In this document: one piece after another, positions 58,512 through 64,000 of the stretch
Layout of the letters: each line of letters opens with the position of its first letter
Numbering within the stretch: the first letter of the stretch is position 1
Assembly: GCA_026645935.1 (NCBI GenBank)
Contig: JAPKMP010000003.1
Coordinates: 1-64,000, forward strand
DNA: 64,000 bases
Source: Candidatus Villigracilaceae bacterium
GTDB lineage: Bacteria > Chloroflexota > Anaerolineae > Anaerolineales > Villigracilaceae
Reading direction: 5' to 3'
The notes under the pieces: model-generated
Database searches by the model: none
Told to the model about the DNA's origin: nothing
What the model saw: the letters and a program-made list of their open reading frames with translations, nothing else
Made by a program: the position numbers and the translations under genes

Positions 58512-58844
58512 TTATGCCAGCGCTTCGACCAGTTCTGCGCGCTTTGCCAGCCCGTCGCGCATCACTGCCCGCAACAGATCCAGAGCCTGGATCAAACGTA
58601 TATCGGCAAGGAAATACTGGATGACCGTTCCCTGGCGTTTGAAGACCACCATGCCGCGCTCGCGCAAAACCTTCAGGTGTCGCGAAACCAGCGGTTGCGG
58701 CATATTCAACTCGTTGCACAGTTCGGTCACGTTGCGGGGACTCTGCGACAGTGCGTAGAGGATCAAGATGCGGTTCGGGTCTGCCAAGCCAGCGCAGATT
58801 TCGGCATGTAATTGGGTGATTTCGCTTTCAAGAGTTGAGTTCAT
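58512..58844 (-). CDS. ArsR/SmtB family repressor of the sulfur-relay operon
   Basis: A 110-residue regulator, start ATG 58844 (MNSTLESEITQLHAEICAGL, 20). LADPNRILILYALSQSPRNV (20) and LNMPQPLVSRHLKVLRERGM (20) form the winged helix. It lacks the ELCVCDL metal site of classic ArsR; its two cysteines (AEICAGL and TELCNEL) might sense persulfides, as in SqrR/BigR, but their spacing is different and this is only a guess. It is the first gene of the minus-strand DsrE-TusA-cytochrome-HdrD operon. Confidence 0.9.
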   Translation of the reverse strand: MNSTLESEITQLHAEICAGLADPNRILILYALSQSPRNVTELCNELNMPQPLVSRHLKVLRERGMVVFKRQGTVIQYFLADIRLIQALDLLRAVMRDGLAKRAELVEALA

Positions 58845-58882
58845 ACGTTCACCTTGGCATCTATCCGGATATTCATATATTC

Positions 58883-58911
58883 TTGTGAAAATTGTAACAA
58901 TCAGGTTATAC
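58883..58911 (+). promoter_or_regulatory. Promoter in the ArsR/membrane-protein divergent gap
   Basis: TTGTGA (58883-58888), 17-base spacer, TTATAC (58906-58911), reading towards the gene at 59023. ATATTCATATATTC just upstream (58868-58882 area) is an AT-rich direct repeat that might be the ArsR site. A hairpin ATCACC/GGGTGAT follows near 58925-58945. Confidence 0.5.
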
Positions 58912-59022
58912 CCTTTCAAGTATGTTCAATCACCTTATCAGGGTGATGGATGTAACAGGAGTATTTTTGTGATATTCGTCATCGATCAGAACTGGTCAAA
59001 CTATTCCAACAGGAGGTGAGCA

Positions 59023-59880
59023 ATGGTTCTGCAAGGATTCCCCATTGACAAATTAGAACAAGTGTTCTATATTTATAGTCAGACACCCGTTCCGTATCTG
59101 GTTCCAAAATGGAGTGATCCCATGATCCGTTCCTTCCAAATCCAACTGACGCCATTCTTGAAGAACATGTCGCTTAAGCGCGGCGCGATCTTTGGCGGTT
59201 TGATTCTCTGCGCCCTGTTCGCGTTCGAGATCTTCAACTTCGGCACCACCTCGTTCGCCTTGCGCGATGTGTTGGGCGATCTGAAATTCGGGGGCGTGTA
59301 TTGGTATTCGGTGCTGGCATTTGCATTTTGCGCCATCGACTTTGCCGGCATCGCCCGTATATTCACTCCGGAGCAGGGACGCGATGAACCGGCTGAGGTC
59401 TGGTATCTCTTTGGAGCATGGATCCTTGCCGCCGCGTTCAACGCCATGCTCACCTGGTGGGGTGTGTCGGTCGCCATTCAAAACCACAATGCATTGGGCG
59501 GCTCCCTGGTCGGCCAGGAAGCGATGACGAAACTCGTCCCCATCTTTGTCGCGTGCATGGTCTGGCTGATCCGTGTGCTGTTGATCGGTACTTTCTCGCT
59601 GGCTGGCGAGCGTCTCTTTACGCTTGCGGATATTTATGACCGGAACTCGGCCTATCGCAACGCCCCGGCATCTTCGTACCCCGCGCCTCAACCGCGGACC
59701 GTTCAACCCTTCCCGCGGCAGGAAGTGAATCCTCCCCCAGCTAATTATCCACGCCCCGCGCCCAAGCCGCGTCCTGCGCCCATGCCGTCCTACGGCGTCA
59801 ACCACCCCGAACCGACGTATCATCCCGTCGGCATGGCAGCAATGAGCAACCGCGAAAACAATCCTTCCGTTCGGAGGTAA
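59023..59880 (+). CDS. Membrane protein with Pro-rich C-terminal tail
   Basis: A 285-residue protein. The ATG 59023 has an excellent AGGAGGTGAG. Residues about 50-205 contain four hydrophobic segments (GAIFGGLILCALFAFEIFNF, 20; VYWYSVLAFAFCAIDFAGIA, 20; AWILAAAFNAMLTWWGVSVA, 20; LVPIFVACMVWLIRVLLIGT, 20). The last 75 residues are rich in Pro, Arg and Asn, with PAPKPRPAPMPS, and would be disordered. I do not recognise a family. It has its own promoter and is followed by a terminator. Confidence 0.72.
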   Translation: MVLQGFPIDKLEQVFYIYSQTPVPYLVPKWSDPMIRSFQIQLTPFLKNMSLKRGAIFGGLILCALFAFEIFNFGTTSFALRDVLGDLKFGGVYWYSVLAFAFCAIDFAGIARIFTPEQGRDEPAEVWYLFGAWILAAAFNAMLTWWGVSVAIQNHNALGGSLVGQEAMTKLVPIFVACMVWLIRVLLIGTFSLAGERLFTLADIYDRNSAYRNAPASSYPAPQPRTVQPFPRQEVNPPPANYPRPAPKPRPAPMPSYGVNHPEPTYHPVGMAAMSNRENNPSVRR

Positions 59881-59881
59881 T

Positions 59882-59904
59882 CCTTGCAAAGCAAGGTTTC
59901 GTTT
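59882..59904 (+). terminator. Intrinsic terminator after the Pro-rich membrane protein gene
   Basis: CCTTGC (59882-59887), AAA loop, GCAAGG (59891-59896), then TTTCGTTT. Confidence 0.75.
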
Positions 59905-59927
59905 CCTCTCCCCCATCCAACCGCTGG

Positions 59928-59945
59928 GCCGTCCGCAAGGGCGGC
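59928..59945. other. GNRA-tetraloop hairpin resembling the one at 17540
   Basis: GCCGTCC-GCAA-GGGCGGC, identical in stem, including the single G-T wobble, to the hairpin at 17540-17557 where the loop is GAAA. Confidence 0.6.
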
Positions 59946-59962
59946 TCATGCGTTTAATGACG

Positions 59963-60841
59963 TTACTCGAACTCGTCCAGCGTGCTTTCCCCATGCGTCA
60001 ACACATACATCCCGCGCGGATGTTCCCCGGTGCTGTCGTACACAAAATCGGTGACGATGTATCCCTTGGCAAAAGCGTTCTCGAAAAGTTCGCGGCTGAA
60101 GAAACGCCAATCGCGGGCGAGGGCAAAATCCTTTGCTTTGAGTCCGATGAAATCGTGAGGAATCTCCGCCAGCAGGATGCGCTCCTCGAACGGCGGGAGA
60201 TGCTCGGGTGGGCGGACCAGTCCTGCGTCCGAAAATTGAGGCGGGTAAAAAGGGCGGAGTCCGCTTTTGGATACATGGGTCATTGTGAGCGTGGGGCGCG
60301 GATTCTTACTGAGCCGCTTGTCCACGCGGCGCGAATTGATCCACCAATCCACTTGAAAACGATCGGAGGGGAGCCCGGCATTAAGACCATCGCGCATCTC
60401 GCCGTATTCGGAGCGGCGGTAGGTGCTGCAGACCGCGCCGAGCTTGGAGATGTTGAGACGCGCATTGCGGCTGAGCAATGGATCGTACGTCCACGTGATG
60501 TGGTCGAGTCCCTGATGCCGCACCATCTGCCATTGCGCGCGTTTCAGCGCGAAGCCGATTCCCCCGTCGCGATATTCGGGATGAATGCCCATCATGTGCG
60601 AACAATGTTTCGCGCGGGGTCCGTCGGGCGTTTCCTCCAAACCTGGGAAGCCGAAAACAAAACCGATGATCTTCTCTTCTTCAAATGCGCCAAACACCAG
60701 CCCGCCGTTATGGACGGCGGTGATGAGCATGTGCATGGGCACGATGTCCGTTTCCGAGCCGGGCCATACCGCGCGTTGAAGTTCCTCTACAAGGCGGAGG
60801 TCTTCCGGCGTTTCAAGCAGGCGAATGTTCGGCAGCGCCAT
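59963..60841 (-). CDS. GNAT-type acetyltransferase (COG3375-like)
   Basis: A 292-residue protein, start ATG 60841 (MALPNIRLLETPEDLRLVEE, 20). The N-terminal GNAT fold includes VFGAFEEEKIIGFVFGFPGL (20) and HPEYRDGGIGFALKRAQWQM (20), where RDGGIG acts as the acetyl-CoA loop. The long C-terminal half (LLSRNARLNISKLGAVCSTY, 20; WWINSRRV) matches the larger COG3375 'predicted acetyltransferase' family. The substrate is unknown. Its start is one base from the stop of the next upstream gene, so it is co-transcribed with the NAD-binding protein. Confidence 0.87.
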   Translation of the reverse strand: MALPNIRLLETPEDLRLVEELQRAVWPGSETDIVPMHMLITAVHNGGLVFGAFEEEKIIGFVFGFPGLEETPDGPRAKHCSHMMGIHPEYRDGGIGFALKRAQWQMVRHQGLDHITWTYDPLLSRNARLNISKLGAVCSTYRRSEYGEMRDGLNAGLPSDRFQVDWWINSRRVDKRLSKNPRPTLTMTHVSKSGLRPFYPPQFSDAGLVRPPEHLPPFEERILLAEIPHDFIGLKAKDFALARDWRFFSRELFENAFAKGYIVTDFVYDSTGEHPRGMYVLTHGESTLDEFE

Positions 60842-60842
60842 C

Positions 60843-61796
60843 TTAATTCGTTTTCTGAGGGGAAAGGCGTTCCGTGATCGCGCTCCACAAGCGCTCATAC
60901 CAGCGTTTATGTTTGAGATATTCGAGCCGGTAGGAGAAGCGCGCCGGCATCAAGCCGAAGTAGCGCGGCATCGAATCGACGGCGGTGGTGCGATTGACGG
61001 CGAAATAATCGAGAAAGAAGGACGAGATGGGGAAACGCGGTAGGGCATTTTCGAGAAAAACGGTTATGGCGCGCAGAGTGATTGGCGATAACGGCACAAG
61101 ATACCGCCTTCTGCGCGTCACGTCCATGATGGTCTCGATGACCTGTTGAATGGTGAAGAATTCGTTGCCGCCGACTTCATAGACCTGGTGCAGCGTGGAT
61201 TCGTTTTGGAGAGCCCAGATCATGCAGGTGACGAGGTCTTCGACCCAGACCGGCTGTACGACGACACGTCCGCCGGTGGGAATGGGAAAGAATCCAACCG
61301 AAGAACGGATGAGCCGCGCGATGTTGTTGGTGAAGTGGTCCTCGGGTCCGTACACCAATGAAGTGCGGATGATGGTATAGGGTGTTTTCCCCGCGCGGAT
61401 GCTTTCCTCGGCGATCCCCTTTGCCTTGAAGGCGGGATATCCCGATGCGCGCGCCGCCCCGAGATGGCTGAGATAAACGATTCGATTCACGCCCGCATCT
61501 GCCGCGGCATCGACGAGATTTTGCGTCCCCTGAATATCTGTGGCGAGAAGATTGCCGCGCGACCCTTGATTCTCCGCGCTGGCAAGATGGAAGATGGACT
61601 CCACATCGCGCATGGCAGCGCGCAGACCGCGCGTATCGGCGAGAGAAACCACCGCCACTTCCACTGGAACGCCTTTCGGTAAACGCGGAGTCCGTGCCGA
61701 TGGACGGATGAGCGCGCGTACCGGATAGCCCGTCGAAGATAACTGCCGCACAAGGGTGCGCCCGATAAACCCGGTGGCGCCGGTGATGAGAATCAT
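60843..61796 (-). CDS. NAD(P)-binding epimerase-like protein, NDUFA9-like atypical SDR
   Basis: A 317-residue atypical SDR. MILITGATGFIGRTLVRQLS (20) binds the cofactor. GVNRIVYLSHLGAARASGYP (20), FKAKGIAEESIRAGKTPYTI (20), IRTSLVYGPEDHFTNNIARL (20) and VQPVWVEDLVTCM are the blocks seen in the complex I NDUFA9-like group. The classical Tyr-x-x-x-Lys is replaced by FKAKGIAEE, so it may not catalyse an SDR reaction. It could be a quinone- or complex-assembly-related protein or a regulatory NAD(P) sensor. A TATAAT lies seven bases from the ATG. Confidence 0.85.
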   Translation of the reverse strand: MILITGATGFIGRTLVRQLSSTGYPVRALIRPSARTPRLPKGVPVEVAVVSLADTRGLRAAMRDVESIFHLASAENQGSRGNLLATDIQGTQNLVDAAADAGVNRIVYLSHLGAARASGYPAFKAKGIAEESIRAGKTPYTIIRTSLVYGPEDHFTNNIARLIRSSVGFFPIPTGGRVVVQPVWVEDLVTCMIWALQNESTLHQVYEVGGNEFFTIQQVIETIMDVTRRRRYLVPLSPITLRAITVFLENALPRFPISSFFLDYFAVNRTTAVDSMPRYFGLMPARFSYRLEYLKHKRWYERLWSAITERLSPQKTN

Positions 61797-61803
61797 GGAA
61801 AAG

Positions 61804-61809
61804 ATTATA
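61804..61809 (-). promoter_or_regulatory. -10 box for the NDUFA9-like gene (leaderless type)
   Basis: Minus-strand TATAAT with a 7-base gap to ATG 61796. Confidence 0.45.
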
Positions 61810-61841
61810 AAAGATTTGGGCGCTTTATAGGCTGCCGAGAC

Positions 61842-62906
61842 CTATCGTTTCGACCACACACCGGGGATGGCTTCGCCGCACTTCGGGCATTTCCCCTCCC
61901 CCGTCAATCGATTTTCCAGGATGAAATATCCGCGCCTCTTGACCAGCCGATGACTGCAATTCGGGCAGACGGTATCCTCGTACTCCCCGACCGTGCCGGG
62001 CAAATTTCCCGCGTACACGAATTTGAGTCCCGCCTCGCGCCCGATCTCCGCCGCGCGGATGAGAGTCCTCGCATCGGTGTTATCCGGATCGGTCATTTTG
62101 TAATCCTTATGGAATGCCGTCACATGCCAGGGAATATCCCTTGAAACCTCCGAGAGGAAACGCGCCGCATCCCACAACTCTTCATTCGAATCATTGAAGC
62201 CGGGGATGACCAACGTGACCACCTCCACCCAGAGTCCATGTTGCCTTGCCCGTTTGATCCCGTCCAGCGTGCTTTGCAGGGTCCCGCCGAGTTTGCGGTA
62301 GTTCTTGTCGTCCATGCACTTGAGATCGACCTTATAGGCGGAAAGATACGGCGCAAGGTAATCCATTACTTCAGCGGTGTTGTTCCCGTTGGAGACATAG
62401 GCGCACATCAAACCGTTAGCCTTCGCCACCTTGAAGATATCCACCGCCCATTCGCTGGTGATCAGCGGTTCGTTATACGAGGAAACCACCACCGAGGCAT
62501 TCACCCTGCGGGCATGGTCCGCAATCGCCTGGGGAGTCACTTCGCGTACGAATTGAGCCGAAATATCCGATGCCGGGTCGCGCATGGCTTGCGAGGTGAG
62601 CCAGTTCTGGCAGTAACCACAATGGTAGTCGCAACCAAGCATTCCGAAGGTCAATGCATTTGCGCCGGGTAATACATGCGCGAACGGCTTTTTCTCGATG
62701 GGGTCGTTCTGCAGTGCGGCGACGTAACCGTGCGGAACCATCAACCTCCCGCCCTTGTTGAAGCGCACCTGGCAGATTCCCCGTTTCCCCTCGCGGATGA
62801 GACAGCGATGCCCGCATGCGAAACAGCGCACGGAATCGTCGGCAAGTTTCTCATACAGCTCGCCTTCGATGGTCAATCGGTCAAGTAGGGTAGCCAGAGG
62901 ACTCAT
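61842..62906 (-). CDS. amrS: AmmeMemoRadiSam system radical SAM enzyme
   Basis: A 354-residue radical SAM protein. An N-terminal Cys cluster (CFACGHRCLIREGKRGICQV, 20) precedes the radical SAM CDYHCGYC motif (Cys 92, 96, 99), which binds the 4Fe-4S cluster. VSSYNEPLITSEWAVDIFKV (20), GLMCAYVSNGNN and VDLKCMDDKNYRKLGG match PflA-like AmrS proteins. The C-terminal zinc ribbon is CPNCSHRLV and CPKCGEAI. AmrS usually sits beside AmmeMemoRadiSam A and B proteins; neither is present here, so it is an orphan in this window. It is divergent to mobA with 18 bases between starts. Confidence 0.9.
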   Translation of the reverse strand: MSPLATLLDRLTIEGELYEKLADDSVRCFACGHRCLIREGKRGICQVRFNKGGRLMVPHGYVAALQNDPIEKKPFAHVLPGANALTFGMLGCDYHCGYCQNWLTSQAMRDPASDISAQFVREVTPQAIADHARRVNASVVVSSYNEPLITSEWAVDIFKVAKANGLMCAYVSNGNNTAEVMDYLAPYLSAYKVDLKCMDDKNYRKLGGTLQSTLDGIKRARQHGLWVEVVTLVIPGFNDSNEELWDAARFLSEVSRDIPWHVTAFHKDYKMTDPDNTDARTLIRAAEIGREAGLKFVYAGNLPGTVGEYEDTVCPNCSHRLVKRRGYFILENRLTGEGKCPKCGEAIPGVWSKR

Positions 62907-62912
62907 TTCATC

Positions 62913-62919
62913 TATAATA
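62913..62919. promoter_or_regulatory. Shared -10 region of amrS and mobA
   Basis: TATAAT (62913-62918) is six bases from the mobA ATG. On the other strand TATTAT (62919-62914) is seven bases from the amrS ATG. Both transcripts would be leaderless. Confidence 0.55.
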
Positions 62920-62924
62920 TACCC

Positions 62925-63566
62925 ATGTTATCGGTTGTAATTCAAGCCGGCGGGCAGTCCTCCCGCATGGGCGAGGACAAGGCGCTCAAGCCGTTTTTGA
63001 GAAGGCCGCTCATCCAGCGGGTGATCGAACGGCTTGCGTCCATCGCGGACGAATTGATTGTAACGACGAATCGCCCCGCAGACTATGAATTCCTTAACGC
63101 TTCGACAGGCTCAGCGCAACCCGTGCGCCTCATGCCGGACCTCAAACCGGGCCGCGGCGCCCTGGGCGGACTCTACACCGCCATCGCATCCGCCAGTCAT
63201 CCATTCGTCGCAGTGGTCGCTTGCGACATGCCCTTCGCGAGTAAAAATTTCTTCGAAAGCGCGCACAGGCTCATCGTTGCGGAAGAGGCGGATGTGGTCA
63301 TCGCCCGCGTCGAGGCGGAAAACGAAAAAAGCGCAGGGTACGAGCCGCTCCATGCGTTATATCGAAAAGAGACCTGCCTGCCGGCCATCGAAAACGCAAT
63401 CGAAAAAGACCTGTGGAAAGTGATCGTCTGGTTTCCACAGGTCAGGGTGCGGACAGTAACCGAAGAAGAATTGAAAATTCTTGACCCATCCGGTTTGTGT
63501 TTTTGGAATGTCAACACCTCCGGGGAATTTCAAAAAGCCGAACTACTTGCCGGACTAAACGACTGA
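62925..63566 (+). CDS. mobA: Molybdenum cofactor guanylyltransferase
   Basis: A 213-residue nucleotidyltransferase that attaches GMP to molybdopterin, giving the bis-MGD cofactor of DMSO-reductase-type enzymes. VVIQAGGQSSRMGEDKALKP (20) is the N-terminal GTP-binding loop with catalytic Lys. RGALGGLYTAIASASHPFVA (20) and VVACDMPFASKNFF contain the metal-binding Asp. Residues ASTGSAQPV near position 59-67 are encoded by a TTCGACAGGCTCAGCGCAAC repeat inserted in frame (63101-63120). The mRNA is probably leaderless. No molybdoenzyme gene is nearby. Confidence 0.9.
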   Translation: MLSVVIQAGGQSSRMGEDKALKPFLRRPLIQRVIERLASIADELIVTTNRPADYEFLNASTGSAQPVRLMPDLKPGRGALGGLYTAIASASHPFVAVVACDMPFASKNFFESAHRLIVAEEADVVIARVEAENEKSAGYEPLHALYRKETCLPAIENAIEKDLWKVIVWFPQVRVRTVTEEELKILDPSGLCFWNVNTSGEFQKAELLAGLND

Positions 63567-63578
63567 CCGACTCTTCGA

Positions 63579-64000
63579 CTATCTGACTATCAATACCGGG
63601 CAGGGCGCATGCGAGACGACCTTCTGACTCGTGCTTCCCAGCAGCAAACCTGCCAGCCTACCCAGGCCGCGCGAACCCATCACGATCACATCACTTTTGC
63701 AGACGTTCGCCACTTCGATGATCGCGCCGGCTGCGTCGCCTTCGATGATCTCGGTGTGGATCCCGCAGGGCACCTCGCCGATTTCCTTGACGGCCATGTT
63801 CAATATTTCCTCGGCTTCACCTTTGCGGTTGGTGATCGCGATCTGCATATTCGGTTCGCCGAGATACATCGGGATGGGATCGTACGCAACAACGATGCGA
63901 AACTCTTTGGGTTTCATGCAGCGCGCCAGTTCGGCGGCTTTGCGGGTGGCATGGAGGGCGTGCTCGGAACCGTCCACAGCAAGCAGGATTCTCTCGAACA
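63579..64000 (-). CDS. Universal stress protein (UspA family), start one base beyond the window
   Basis: A UspA-fold protein of about 140 residues. The frame is open to the window edge and reads FERILLAVDGSEHALHATRK (20); the likely ATG uses base 64001. The GTG at 63977 is inside the first beta strand and is not a good start. The C-terminus has the nucleotide-binding VMGSRGLGRLAGLLLGSTSQ (20) followed by KVVSHAPCPVLIV, the usual G-2x-G-9x-G(S/T) motif of ATP-binding UspA proteins. It lies downstream of and convergent to mobA. Confidence 0.92.
   Translation of the reverse strand, partial: FERILLAVDGSEHALHATRKAAELARCMKPKEFRIVVAYDPIPMYLGEPNMQIAITNRKGEAEEILNMAVKEIGEVPCGIHTEIIEGDAAGAIIEVANVCKSDVIVMGSRGLGRLAGLLLGSTSQKVVSHAPCPVLIVR

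Noticed and set aside
59053-59994. Minus-strand 313-codon frame opposite the membrane protein at 59023
   Set aside because: The plus-strand gene has a strong AGGAGGTGAG, promoter, membrane helices and terminator; the antisense frame has none of these.
1-64000. tRNA, rRNA, known riboswitches, insertion sequences and prophage genes
   Set aside because: I looked in all gaps and saw no cloverleaf with the conserved tRNA boxes, no rRNA segments and no transposase or integrase motifs. Small or diverged elements could still be missed by eye.

Overview
The window looks like a chromosomal segment from an uncultured member of the Chloroflexota, most likely class Anaerolineae. This rests on gene content and style: lipoproteins with Thr/Pro/Glu-rich linkers behind the lipobox, a DUF3090/SCO1664-type pair, an AmrS radical-SAM gene, many large polytopic glycan-related membrane proteins, and numerous short palindromic repeats of the kind common in that class. 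There is no rRNA or tRNA gene, no CRISPR array, no prophage and no transposase gene that I can recognise. I count 65 protein genes, two of them cut by the window edges.

Layout. 1-10.5 kb (minus strand): a surface-polysaccharide operon. A winged-helix regulator comes first, then two sugar-nucleotide epimerase/reductases, an ABC-2 permease and Wzt-like ATPase for glycan export, a capsule-type glycosyltransferase, a methyltransferase, a polytopic membrane protein and a truncated pseB. 10.7-13.3 kb: a secreted protein with two laminin-B-like domains and a coupled membrane-anchored protein, both partly AT-rich. 13.6-15.5 kb: panB and panE (pantothenate). 15.6-20.1 kb: a DUF4173-like membrane protein, a strongly expressed-looking 18-codon ORF with RNA structure, a rhodanese and alpha-glucan phosphorylase. 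20.4-26.2 kb: a double FAS1 lipoprotein, then a glycan-modification group (glycosyltransferase-like, lipoprotein, small EamA-like protein, sulfotransferase, Gfo/Idh/MocA oxidoreductase). 26.3-31.2 kb: a GT-C type membrane protein, a TetR-controlled catDE-like detoxification operon (DoxX, F420-reductase-like, double VOC dioxygenase), and a small membrane protein interrupted by one in-frame TGA. 31.4-39.8 kb: surE, small and lipoprotein genes, three large polytopic proteins and two tandem alkyltransferase-like genes. 39.8-43.8 kb (minus): a membrane rhodanese, a STAS/flavocytochrome/STAS group and a YprB-like exonuclease. 43.8-55.4 kb: GPH-type transporter, methylmalonyl-CoA mutase large subunit, DUF3090 and SCO1664 proteins, homoserine dehydrogenase, a PAS-GGDEF protein, mutL, a HAD phosphatase, a CtpA-like protease and a YugP-like zinc peptidase. 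55.6-58.8 kb (minus): ArsR-DsrE-TusA-cytochrome b-HdrD-like sulfur/redox operon. 59-64 kb: a membrane protein, acetyltransferase, NAD-binding epimerase-like protein, amrS, mobA and a universal stress protein.

The most unusual features are: (1) a 140-codon reading frame whose only interruption is a TGA followed at a suitable distance by a hairpin that fits the loose bacterial SECIS rules; (2) the 18-codon ORF at 17.46 kb with a near-consensus promoter, an extended Shine-Dalgarno sequence and two stable hairpins; (3) many short repeat modules of several families, several of them sitting in frame inside genes (hom, mutL, mobA, the Gfo oxidoreductase, two membrane proteins) or supplying gene termini (panB); (4) a recurrent TATAAT-like box exactly 6-8 bases before start codons, which points to leaderless mRNAs, including two divergent pairs that share one box.
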